A model generated the notes under the pieces. That model saw nothing but the letters and a program-made list of their open reading frames with translations. It did no database searches and was not told the DNA's origin. 64,000 nt of DNA from contig NZ_CP110615.1 in the NCBI RefSeq assembly GCF_026153295.1, forward strand, positions 124,001 through 188,000. Reading direction: 5' to 3'. Of the stretch, positions 27,143 to 34,862 are shown in pieces. Positions within the stretch are counted from its first letter, which is position 1; every line of letters begins with the position of its first letter. Position numbers and translations under genes: made by a program. The DNA comes from Rhodococcus antarcticus (GTDB lineage Bacteria; Actinomycetota; Actinomycetes; Mycobacteriales; Mycobacteriaceae).

Positions 27143-27724
27143 GTGCTGCGCTCGTCCGCCGTCGCCCTCACCGCCGCCTCGCTGCTGCTGCTCACCGCCT
27201 GCGGCAGCTCCGACACCCCCGCGTCGTCCGCCGGAGCGGGCAGCGCGACCTCCCGCGCCGCGGCCACGACCGCCGCGGCTGCGGAGCCGACCGGGTGCGC
27301 ACCGGCGACCGCCGCGGCCCCCGCCGGCGTCCCGGCGCTGACGGGGAACCCCACCGACACGACGACGCAAGCCGTGATCTCTGCGGGCACCGGGACCGCG
27401 CCGGCCGCGCTGGTGACCCAGGACGTCGTCACCTGCACGGGCACGGCCGCCACGGCCGCTGCCACCGTCGCCGTCCGCTACACCGGGGCGCTCTACACCG
27501 ACGGCACCGTGTTCGACGCGTCCTGGAAGTCCGGGAACGCGCCGGTCTCGTTCCCGCTGAGCAAGGTCGTCCCGGGCTTCGCGCAGGGCATCGTGGGCAT
27601 GCACCTCGGTGACCGCCGGGTCATCGTCATCCCGCCGGCCCTGGGCTACGGCGCGCGGACCAGCGGACCGATCCCCGGCGGGTCGACGCTGGTCTTCGTC
27701 GTCGACCTCGTCGGGATCAGCTGA
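27143..27724 (+). CDS. FKBP-type peptidyl-prolyl isomerase lipoprotein
   Basis: Predicted 193-aa exported lipoprotein that would fold proteins outside the membrane. The signal peptide ends in the lipobox LLTAC (Cys about 20). A Ser/Ala/Thr-rich spacer is followed by the FKBP fold: VRYTGALYTDGTVFDASW, then VPLSK-like PLSKVVPGFAQGIVGM, RRVIVIPPALGYGAR and PGGSTLVFVVDLVGI. The GTG start follows CCTGGAGCA. Its last 8 bases overlap the 3' end of the opposite GDSL gene at a GATCAGCTGATC palindrome. Confidence 0.88.
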   Translation: MLRSSAVALTAASLLLLTACGSSDTPASSAGAGSATSRAAATTAAAAEPTGCAPATAAAPAGVPALTGNPTDTTTQAVISAGTGTAPAALVTQDVVTCTGTAATAAATVAVRYTGALYTDGTVFDASWKSGNAPVSFPLSKVVPGFAQGIVGMHLGDRRVIVIPPALGYGARTSGPIPGGSTLVFVVDLVGIS

Positions 27725-28409
27725 TCTGGTCCATCCGCCGGAGCGCGGCCGGGGCGAACGCGCGGGCGATGCGTGCGTGGCCGGCGTCGTTGGGGTGGAA
27801 GAAGTCGCCGGCCAGCTCGGTCAGGATCCGGGTGCCGGCCGTCGCGTGCTCCACCGGGGCGAGCACCAGGTGCGGCCGGGCGACCACCACGTCCCGGACC
27901 ACGGCCGAGAGCTCCGCGGCAGCGGCCACCCGCGGACCCCACTGGAACTCCGGGACGTCGCCCACCACGGCCCCGGCGGGCAGCGCGTCGCAGAGCTGCT
28001 CGAGGCGGGTGCGGAACTCCGCCGGGGTCAGCCGGCCGGCGTCGTTCGACCCGACGCACAGCGTCACGACGTGCGCCTGCGCCAGCGGGACGGCCAGCTG
28101 CTGCGCGGCGGGCAGCTGGAGCGCGAGGACGTCGTCCACCCGGGCGCCGTAGACGGCCAGGTTCACCACCCGGACGGTGCGCCCGGTCCGCACCTGGGCG
28201 GCGTCCACGCAGCGTCCGAGCCACGACGTGCCCGGTCGGGTCGATCCGGTGCCCTGGGTCAGCGAGTCGCCCAGCGCCACCCAGAGCAGGTCCCCGGAGC
28301 GGGCCCGGCCGGACCAGTGGCGTCGCCTCGGTGGTACCGAGGCGCGGGTGCGCAGCGCCAGTCCGAGCAGCGCCACGAGCAGGACCAGCGCAGGCCGGAG
28401 GACGGTCAC
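27717..28409 (-). CDS. Membrane-anchored SGNH/GDSL esterase
   Basis: Predicted 230-aa hydrolase. The N-terminal hydrophobic segment (LRPALVLLVALLGLAL) is a signal anchor. The SGNH motifs are WVALGDSLTQGTGS (Ser about 45), VTLCVGSNDAG and FFHPNDAGHARIA with the catalytic Asp/His pair. There is no sorting tail, unlike the GDSL gene at 22623. GTG start; the upstream gap to the divergent SCP2-like gene is only 33 bp. The substrate is unknown, with lipid or sugar acyl esters possible. Confidence 0.82.
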   Translation of the reverse strand: MTVLRPALVLLVALLGLALRTRASVPPRRRHWSGRARSGDLLWVALGDSLTQGTGSTRPGTSWLGRCVDAAQVRTGRTVRVVNLAVYGARVDDVLALQLPAAQQLAVPLAQAHVVTLCVGSNDAGRLTPAEFRTRLEQLCDALPAGAVVGDVPEFQWGPRVAAAAELSAVVRDVVVARPHLVLAPVEHATAGTRILTELAGDFFHPNDAGHARIARAFAPAALRRMDQIS

Positions 28410-28442
28410 CAACGGAACCCTAGGACGTCGCCGACCTAGGCT

Positions 28443-28829
28443 GTGCGCGTGCCCGCCCACCGCGACGTCGACCCCGCCGAGCTGCGGTCGGCGGTGCTGG
28501 CGGTGCTCGACTGGCTCGACGGGGGAGACGCCCCGGACCGCCCGGTCGTGGCGGCCGCGGTGCGGCTGAGCGCTCGCTCGCTGGCGCAGTCCGCCCCGGG
28601 CAACAGCGTCGAGGTGCGGGTCCCCCCGTACGTGGCCGTGCAGTGCGTCGTGGGTCCCCGGCACACCCGCGGGACCCCGCCGAACGTGGTGGAGACCGAC
28701 CCGAGGACATGGCTCGAGCTGGTCACCGGGCGGACCGGGTTCCTCGCGGCCGAGGCGGCCGGCCGGCTCACCGCGTCCGGCACCAGGGCCGGCGACATCG
28801 AGCACTGGTTGCCGATCCTGCCCGGCTGA
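28443..28829 (+). CDS. Sterol-carrier (SCP2)-like small protein
   Basis: Predicted 128-aa protein of the actinobacterial 'sterol carrier family' found beside purF (Rv0807 in M. tuberculosis). A helical N-terminal region (VDPAELRSAVLAVLDWL) is followed by the sheet region NSVEVRVPPYVAVQCV, the TPPNVVETDPRTWLELVTGR segment typical of SCP2-like folds, and a C-terminal helix. A GTG at 28449 is an alternative start. Function is unknown; lipid binding is implied by fold only. Confidence 0.75.
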   Translation: MRVPAHRDVDPAELRSAVLAVLDWLDGGDAPDRPVVAAAVRLSARSLAQSAPGNSVEVRVPPYVAVQCVVGPRHTRGTPPNVVETDPRTWLELVTGRTGFLAAEAAGRLTASGTRAGDIEHWLPILPG

Positions 28830-28859
28830 GCGCGTCCGTCCCGAGGGCTCGGGGGTGGC

Positions 28860-30671
28860 TCACCAGGACGAGGGGTCCCACCCCGTCGGCCACCGTCGGT
28901 CCAGGCCCCGCAGCTCCGACGTCGCCCACCCGAGCCCGCCGAGCACCGCGTCCCCGGCGTCCCCGGCGAGGTCGCCCAGCCCGGCCAGGACGGCCTCCGC
29001 CGCGGCGTCCCGGTCGCCCGCCCCGAGTGCCCGTCCCATCTCGGCGGTGTGGCGGAGCACGTCCCCGGCGGCCTCACCGAGCCCGTCCGGCCGAGCGGAC
29101 GTCACCTCCCCGAGGTCGCCGGTGGCGATCGCCCCGAGGTTGCGCAGGCTCTCCGAACCCGGCTCGTAGTAGGTCGAGTGCGCGCCCAGCAGCGACGCCG
29201 GGTCGTCGGCGGCGAACAGCCGGGCGCCGAAGGAACGGTCGTAGGGGCCGTCGGTGGCACCGGGGGAGAACCACGACCCGGCCGTGGCCTGCACGACGGG
29301 ATCGTGCTCGGCCCTGGCCGCCCAGACGTGGCCCACCCCCGGGGTGAGCTGGGAGGCGCGGTCCACCGCGACGCCCGGGGAGCCGAGCAGGACGATGTCG
29401 TCGGCCGCGAGCCCGCGGGAGCCGGCCAGCCCGACCACCGTGCTGCCGTAGGAGTGCCCGACGGCGGTCACGTGCGGTGGCGCGGTACCGGCCTGCTGGG
29501 CCGCGGCCCGCCACCCCGCGACCTCGCCGACGAGGTGGTCCGCGGCCTGGGTGGCCAGTCCCAGCCGGGCGACCTCCGGGTCCAGCAGGCTCGTCGGGGC
29601 CTCGTAGTCCACCCACTGCACGGCCGCGTGGGTGCCGGACGGGTCGGCGGCGTCCATCTGCGCCCGCAGGGCCACGGCCTGCTCGATCCGGGTCTGGGCC
29701 ACGCTCGAGCTCGTCCCCGGCACGGTCACGGCGACGTCGGTCGCGGTGGAGGGGTCGCCCACGGCCACCACCACCCCGCGGCCGTCCTGCGTGGAGTACC
29801 TCAGCAGCAGCACGGGTCCGGCCCCGGCGGCCACCGACCGCGCCGTCTCGAGGGCGGCCGAGGCGACCTGGGCCGCGTGCCCACGCACGGTCACCGCGCC
29901 GCGCCGGACCACCATCTCGGCGAGGTCGCCCCCGGTGAACTCGTCCCCGGTGGTCGTCGCCCCGGCGGGGTGGGCCAGCCGCCAGAGGTCCCGGGACAAC
30001 CGGGTCCGGTTGACCCGGTCGAGCACCACCGGCGGGAGCCCCGTGAGCGCCGCGAGCTCCTCGGGCCCGGAGCGCTGCAGATCCTTCTGCTGCTGGTGGG
30101 ACAGAGCCCCCCACCACCGGGCCACCTCGATCGGGTCGGTGCCCTCCGGTGGCGGGTCCGGGACCGCGGGGGAGGGCGCAGGGGAGACCGGCGCGGCCAC
30201 CGCGGCTCCTCCGGCCAGCGCGTCGAAGGCGGTGGCCGTGCGGGCCAGCTCGCCATCGAGGTGGTCGCGCAGCGCGAGCAGCTCCCTGGCCACCGCGACC
30301 GTGACCCCCGCGGTGGTGACCGGGTCGGTGAGGGCGCGCGCGGCGACGGTGGCCAGCCAGCCGAGCAGCAGGCCGTCGGCGGCCCGCACCACGTCGTGCT
30401 GGGTGCGGGCGACGCCCGCCAGGAGCTCCTGCGCCACACCGAGCTCGGCGTCGGCGGCGAGCAGGGTGGCGGAGCGGCCGTCGAGCGTGCGTGCGGCGGC
30501 GCTCGCGGTCGAACCCGTCCAGGCCGCCCCGAGCACGGTTCGGGCGGTGTCGAGGTGCTGGCCGGTGCGGTCGACGGCGACGCGGGCCGCGGCCAGGCGG
30601 CTCGAGCCCGCGCGGCCCAGCCGACCCGTGGTGACCTCCCGGTGCAGCTGCTGGGGATCGGGCCCGCTCAC
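28860..30671 (-). CDS. DUF1023 alpha/beta hydrolase with helical N-terminus
   Basis: Predicted 603-aa protein. Residues 1-165 are Ala-rich helices of ESX-substrate character. A Pro-rich hinge (about 168-190) leads to a DUF1023 alpha/beta hydrolase: TAVGHSYGSTV (Ser407), RAEHDPV (Asp457) and GAHSTYYE (His498) give a plausible triad. The GTG start overlaps the stop of a 100-aa EspC-like gene (GTGA). DUF1023 genes behind small ESX-like genes are widespread in Actinobacteria and their biochemical role is not established; export by type VII secretion is inferred. Confidence 0.82.
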   Translation of the reverse strand: MSGPDPQQLHREVTTGRLGRAGSSRLAAARVAVDRTGQHLDTARTVLGAAWTGSTASAAARTLDGRSATLLAADAELGVAQELLAGVARTQHDVVRAADGLLLGWLATVAARALTDPVTTAGVTVAVARELLALRDHLDGELARTATAFDALAGGAAVAAPVSPAPSPAVPDPPPEGTDPIEVARWWGALSHQQQKDLQRSGPEELAALTGLPPVVLDRVNRTRLSRDLWRLAHPAGATTTGDEFTGGDLAEMVVRRGAVTVRGHAAQVASAALETARSVAAGAGPVLLLRYSTQDGRGVVVAVGDPSTATDVAVTVPGTSSSVAQTRIEQAVALRAQMDAADPSGTHAAVQWVDYEAPTSLLDPEVARLGLATQAADHLVGEVAGWRAAAQQAGTAPPHVTAVGHSYGSTVVGLAGSRGLAADDIVLLGSPGVAVDRASQLTPGVGHVWAARAEHDPVVQATAGSWFSPGATDGPYDRSFGARLFAADDPASLLGAHSTYYEPGSESLRNLGAIATGDLGEVTSARPDGLGEAAGDVLRHTAEMGRALGAGDRDAAAEAVLAGLGDLAGDAGDAVLGGLGWATSELRGLDRRWPTGWDPSSW

Positions 30672-30970
30672 GCCAGCACCTCCAGCTCCCGGGCGAAGGC
30701 GCGGTCCACGGCGACGTAGCCCCGGGCCGCCGTCCGGACGGCTCGCGCGTCGCCGCCCAGCCCGTCCCCGGTGGCGACGAGCCGGTCGCCGGCCCGCCCG
30801 GCGAAGCGGGCCACGGCGTCGGCGAGGGCGGCGCCCCGGGGTCCGACCTCGGCGGGGCCCAGTGCGAGCCCCCGCACGGCCGCGGCCGCGACCTCCAGCG
30901 CGCGGGCCGACTCGGCGACCTGCCCGGCGGCCCGGTGCAGCCCGCCCACCTCCACCTCGAAGCCGTCCAC
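30668..30970 (-). CDS. EspC/WXG100-like small helical protein
   Basis: Predicted 100-aa protein, the usual size of ESX substrates. FEVEVGGLHRAAGQVAESA at the start and an Ala-rich helical remainder (ALADAVARFAGRAGDRLVA) resemble the EspC-type family. It lacks a W-x-G. The GTG at 30970 is chosen because it gives the family length and the first conserved-looking residues; an upstream in-frame codon at 31051 would run into the purF promoter. It is translationally coupled to the DUF1023 hydrolase gene, suggesting a secreted pair. Confidence 0.7.
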   Translation of the reverse strand: MDGFEVEVGGLHRAAGQVAESARALEVAAAAVRGLALGPAEVGPRGAALADAVARFAGRAGDRLVATGDGLGGDARAVRTAARGYVAVDRAFARELEVLA

Positions 30971-31077
30971 GGGGGTGAGACGTGCCGCACCCGGGACCGG
31001 TTCCCGGCCGCTGCCGACCGCGGCGAGGCCGTACAGTTGGGGTCGTCCCACCCCCGCCCGCGAGGGAGCCCCACCCG

Positions 31078-32643
31078 GTGTCCGACGTGTCCGCTCGTGA
31101 CCGTTCCCCCGAGCTCCGCACCCCCGACGTCCCGGAGGAGTCCCCGCGCGAGGAGTGCGGCGTCTTCGGGGTGTGGGCGCCGGGCGAGCAGGTGGCCAAG
31201 CTCAGCTACTACGGGCTCTACGCGCTGCAGCACCGGGGCCAGGAGGCGGCGGGCATCGCGGTCGGCGACGGCGCGCAGGTGCTGGTGTTCAAGGACCTCG
31301 GCCTGGTCAGCCAGGTGTTCGACGAGCAGACGCTGACGGCCATGAAGGGCCACGTCGCCATCGGCCACACGCGCTACTCCACCACCGGGTCCACCACGTG
31401 GGAGAACGCCCAGCCGACGTTCCGGACCACCTCCGCGGGCACCTCCGTCGCCCTGGGACACAACGGCAACCTGGTGAACACCGCCGACCTGGCCCACCGC
31501 GTGCGGGAGGCCGGGCTGCTCGACACGCGCAGCGACCGGATGGCCGCCACCACGGATTCGGACCTGATCGCCGCGCTGCTCGCGCACGCCGCGGGGGACA
31601 CGTCCATCGAGCAGGCCGCCATGGCGCTGCTGCCGACCCTGCGGGGGGCCTTCTGCCTGACGTTCATGGACGAGCACACCCTCTACGCGGCCCGCGACCC
31701 GCACGGGGTGCACCCGCTGGTGCTGGGCCGCCTGGAGCGCGGCTGGGTGGTGGCCAGCGAGACCGCCGCGCTGGACATCGTGGGCGCGTCCTTCGTCCGG
31801 GAGATCGAGCCGGGCGAGCTGCTGGCGATCGACGCCGACGGGGTGCGCTCGAGCCGGTTCGCCAACCCCGAGCCCAAGGGCTGCGTCTTCGAGTTCGTCT
31901 ACCTGGCCCGGCCGGACACCGCGATCGGCGGCCGCTCCGTGCACTCCACCCGGGTGGAGATCGGGGCGAAGCTGGCGACCGAGTCCCCCGCCGAGGGGGA
32001 CCTCGTCATCCCCGTCCCGGAGTCGGGCACCCCCGCGGCCATCGGCTTCGCCCGGGCCTCGGGCATCCCCTACGGACAGGGCCTGGTCAAGAACGCCTAC
32101 GTGGGGCGCACCTTCATCCAGCCCAGCCAGACGATCCGCCAGCTCGGGATCCGGCTCAAGCTCAACCCGCTCAAGGACGTCATCCGCGGCAAGCGCCTGG
32201 TCGTGGTGGACGACTCCATCGTCCGCGGCAACACCCAGCGGGCGCTGGTGCGGATGCTCCGCGAGGCGGGCGCGGTGGAGGTGCACGTGCGGATCGCCTC
32301 GCCGCCGGTGCGCTGGCCGTGCTTCTACGGCCTGGACTTCGGGAGCCCGGCCGAGCTCATCGCGAACGGGGCGGACTCCGAGGCCGGCCTGGTGGAGAGC
32401 GTGCGCCGGGCGATCGGCGCGGACTCGCTGGGCTACATCTCGGTGGACGGCATGATCGCGGCCACCGAGCAGCCCCGCAACCGGCTGTGCACCGCCTGCT
32501 TCACCGGTGAGTACCCCATCTCGCTGCCCACCGAGGCCGCGTTCGGCAAGAACGTGCTGGAGGGGATGTTGGAGAGTGCGGCCGACGCGGTGGCCCGCGA
32601 GATCGACGCGAACGACAACGTCGCGGCGCTGGGCCGGCCCTAG
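31078..32643 (+). CDS. purF: Amidophosphoribosyltransferase
   Basis: Predicted 521-aa first enzyme of purine synthesis (PRPP plus glutamine to phosphoribosylamine). A 26-residue propeptide precedes the catalytic Cys in EECGVFGVW (C27), so it is of the B. subtilis type that is processed and carries an Fe-S cluster; Cys in VRWPCFYG and LCTACF are candidate ligands. The PRPP-binding loop is VVVDDSIVRGNT. GTG start at 31078. A 41-bp tandem repeat follows the stop. Confidence 0.95.
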   Translation: MSDVSARDRSPELRTPDVPEESPREECGVFGVWAPGEQVAKLSYYGLYALQHRGQEAAGIAVGDGAQVLVFKDLGLVSQVFDEQTLTAMKGHVAIGHTRYSTTGSTTWENAQPTFRTTSAGTSVALGHNGNLVNTADLAHRVREAGLLDTRSDRMAATTDSDLIAALLAHAAGDTSIEQAAMALLPTLRGAFCLTFMDEHTLYAARDPHGVHPLVLGRLERGWVVASETAALDIVGASFVREIEPGELLAIDADGVRSSRFANPEPKGCVFEFVYLARPDTAIGGRSVHSTRVEIGAKLATESPAEGDLVIPVPESGTPAAIGFARASGIPYGQGLVKNAYVGRTFIQPSQTIRQLGIRLKLNPLKDVIRGKRLVVVDDSIVRGNTQRALVRMLREAGAVEVHVRIASPPVRWPCFYGLDFGSPAELIANGADSEAGLVESVRRAIGADSLGYISVDGMIAATEQPRNRLCTACFTGEYPISLPTEAAFGKNVLEGMLESAADAVAREIDANDNVAALGRP

Positions 32644-32665
32644 CTCGCTCCCGCTGGCCGCAGCC

Positions 32666-32850
32666 GGGCCACGTGGAACCTCGTGGTCGCTCCTGAGCTC
32701 GAACCCGGGCCACGTGGAACCTCGTGGTCGCTCCTGAGCTCGAACCCGGGCCACGTGGAACCTCGTGGTCGCTCCTGAGGCCGCACCCGGGCCACGTGGA
32801 ACCTCCTGGTCGCGGACGTGGTCGCGGACGTGGTCGCGGACGTGGTCGTG
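32666..32850 (+). repeat. GGGCCACGTGGAACC repeat family, locus B (four 41-bp units) plus 12-bp repeats
   Basis: The 15-base core GGGCCACGTGGAACC starts at 32666, 32707, 32748 and 32789, an exact 41-bp period. The first two units are identical; the third and fourth diverge in the linker. The fourth runs into three copies of GGTCGCGGACGT (32808-32843) and a decayed fourth. It occupies the gap between purF and the minus-strand TetR gene, with no coding sign. Confidence 0.95.
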
Positions 32851-32857
32851 GCCGGGC

Positions 32858-33466
32858 TCAGCGCCGGGAGAGCCGCAGCCGCAGACCGTCGACCAGCGCG
32901 CTGAGGGCCAGCTCCACGGTGTCGGCGTCCACGGAGTCCCGCCGGCCCGGCAGCCGGTGCGCCGAGGCGAGGTTCGGGTAGCGCCCCGCGTACACGGCCG
33001 GGTCCGCGCTGAACCCCGCGGTCACCGAGCCCGACGCTGCCCCCATGACCAGGAACTTCACCGCCGCCGCGATCTCGGTGGCCTCCCGGTGGCTCCACCC
33101 GGCCGCGACGAGCCCGCCGTGCACGGCGTCTACCCGCTGCAGCGCGGCGGCGGACCGGCCGGGCGAGCGGACGAACAGCGGGGCCAGCGCCGGGTGCTCG
33201 GCCAGGGCCCCGTGGTAGGTCCGCCCCCAGCGGAGCAGCGCCTCGTCCCAGGTGCGGACCCCGAACCACGAGGCGTCGGCCCCGGCCCCCACCCGCTCCA
33301 CCAGGGCGTCGAGCAGCTCGTCCTTGCTGGCCACGTGGTGGTACAGCGACGGGGCCTGCACACCCAGCTCGGTGGCCAGGCGACGCATGGACAGCGCGTC
33401 CATCCCCTCGGCGTCGACGAGGGCCAGCGCGGCCTCCGCGATGCGCCCGGGGTTGACGTCTGCCAT
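32858..33466 (-). CDS. TetR-family regulator, divergent from acyl-CoA dehydrogenase
   Basis: Predicted 202-aa repressor. The N-terminal helix-turn-helix reads ALALVDAEGMDALSMRRLATELG, then APSLYHHVASKDELL (about 10-55). The C-terminal TetR_C-type helical domain contains a Trp-rich segment (SWFGVRTWDEALLRW). ATG start. It shares a 79-bp divergent region with the acyl-CoA dehydrogenase gene. The region holds a 19-bp palindrome and the gene is probably autoregulated through it. Confidence 0.87.
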   Translation of the reverse strand: MADVNPGRIAEAALALVDAEGMDALSMRRLATELGVQAPSLYHHVASKDELLDALVERVGAGADASWFGVRTWDEALLRWGRTYHGALAEHPALAPLFVRSPGRSAAALQRVDAVHGGLVAAGWSHREATEIAAAVKFLVMGAASGSVTAGFSADPAVYAGRYPNLASAHRLPGRRDSVDADTVELALSALVDGLRLRLSRR

Positions 33467-33478
33467 GCTTGTGAGCGT

Positions 33479-33497
33479 AGCCTAACGGCGTTAGGCT
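33479..33497. promoter_or_regulatory. TetR operator candidate
   Basis: The perfect inverted repeat AGCCTAAC-GGC-GTTAGGCT lies 13 bp upstream of the tetR start and 49 bp upstream of the acyl-CoA dehydrogenase start. Outer GTGAGC and GCTCAC (33471 and 33495) extend the symmetry. Position and form are classic for a TetR operator controlling both divergent genes. Confidence 0.75.
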
Positions 33498-33545
33498 CAC
33501 CCCCGAGCCACGAGCAGCAACCGACCGAGCACGAGGAGGTGCGGC

Positions 33546-34697
33546 GTGGACCTCACGCTGTCGCAGGAGCACCAGGCCCTGAAGGAGTCGGCGGCCGCGT
33601 TCGTCGACAAGGAGGTCGTGCCGCACGCCCCCGCGTGGGACCGCGCGCAGGAGGTGGACCGCGGCATCGTCGCCAAGCTCGGTGCCGCCGGCCTGCTCGG
33701 CCTGGGCGTGCCCGAGGAGATGGGTGGCTCGGGCGGGGACATGTTCGCCTACGCCCTGGCCATCGAGGAGCTGGGCCGGGGTGACCAGGCCATCCGCGGC
33801 ATCGTCAGCGTCTCGCTCGGCCTGGTGGCCAAGTCCATCGTGAAGTACGGCACGCCCGAGCAGCAGGAGCGCTGGCTGCCCGGACTGTGCTCCGGCGAGC
33901 AGCTGGCCTGCTTCGGTCTCACCGAGCCCGGCACCGGGTCCGACGCGGGCGCCCTGACCACCAAGGCGGTCAAGGACGGCGACAGCTACCGCATCACCGG
34001 CTCGAAGCAGTTCATCACCAACGGCAACTGGGCCGACGTGGCGCTGGTCATGGCGCGCACCGGCGGTGAGGGCGCCCGTGGCGTCAGCGCGTTCCTCGTG
34101 CCGACGGACTCCGAGGGGTTCTCCGCCACCAAGATCCACGACAAGCTCGGCCTGCGCGGCCAGGACACCGCCGCCCTGCACCTTGACGACGTGGTCGTGC
34201 CCGCCAGCGCGATGCTGGGCGAGGAGGGCCGCGGGTTCACCGTGGCCATGACCGCGCTCGACCGCGGCCGCACCTCCATCGCGGCCTCCGCCGTCGGCCT
34301 GGCCACCGCGTGCCTGGACGCTGCGCTGTCCTACGCCCAGGAGCGCACCCAGTTCGGCAAGAAGGTCGCCGGCTTCCAGCTCGTGCAGCAGCTGCTGGTC
34401 GAGACCCAGGTCGAGCGCGACGCCGCCCGGCTGCTGGTGTGGAAGGCCTGCGACCTGGCCGACCACGACCAGCCCTTCCGCAACGAGGCGTCCGCCGCCA
34501 AGTACTACGCGGCGGAGATGGCGGTCCGTGCGGCCAACCGCTGCGTCCAGGTCTACGGCGGCTACGGCTTCACCGAGGAGTACCCGCTGGCCAAGTACCT
34601 GCGCGACGCCCGCGTGCTAACCCTGTACGAGGGCACCACCCAGGTGCAGACCCTGCTGCTCGGCCGGGCGCTGACCGGGGTGTCGGCCTTCGTCTGA
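33546..34697 (+). CDS. Acyl-CoA dehydrogenase
   Basis: Predicted 383-aa FAD enzyme that oxidises an acyl-CoA to the 2,3-enoyl-CoA. Family signatures visible are CFGLTEPGTGSDAGAL (about 119-134), FITNGNWADVALVMART and QVYGGYGFTEEYPLAKYLRD near the C-terminus. The catalytic Glu is in LYEGTTQVQ (about E367). The GTG start follows CGAGGAGGTG. It probably feeds fatty-acid or branched-chain catabolism and is likely repressed by the divergent TetR. Chain-length preference cannot be read from sequence. Confidence 0.92.
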   Translation: MDLTLSQEHQALKESAAAFVDKEVVPHAPAWDRAQEVDRGIVAKLGAAGLLGLGVPEEMGGSGGDMFAYALAIEELGRGDQAIRGIVSVSLGLVAKSIVKYGTPEQQERWLPGLCSGEQLACFGLTEPGTGSDAGALTTKAVKDGDSYRITGSKQFITNGNWADVALVMARTGGEGARGVSAFLVPTDSEGFSATKIHDKLGLRGQDTAALHLDDVVVPASAMLGEEGRGFTVAMTALDRGRTSIAASAVGLATACLDAALSYAQERTQFGKKVAGFQLVQQLLVETQVERDAARLLVWKACDLADHDQPFRNEASAAKYYAAEMAVRAANRCVQVYGGYGFTEEYPLAKYLRDARVLTLYEGTTQVQTLLLGRALTGVSAFV

Positions 34698-34862
34698 GCC
34701 CCGGCAGGGCGGGGTGCGTGACGCGGGGCCGGGGGGTGCGGTGCCCGTGGTCCCCGAGCCGTCGGTGACGGCGCGGGGGTGGGCGCGCTGCTCCGGTACC
34801 CTCAGCACGCACTCCGCCGCGGCCCTCGTCGCTGGTGACGCCGACCCCGGAGCCTTCCTGCG

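Noticed and set aside
29074-32754. 1,226-aa minus-strand open frame across purF and the DUF1023 gene
   Set aside because: Overlaps two genes with definite motifs; codon pattern is a shadow.
32666-32850. CRISPR array (core repeats spaced 41 bp)
   Set aside because: The first two linkers are identical, not unique spacers; the core is too short and no cas genes occur.
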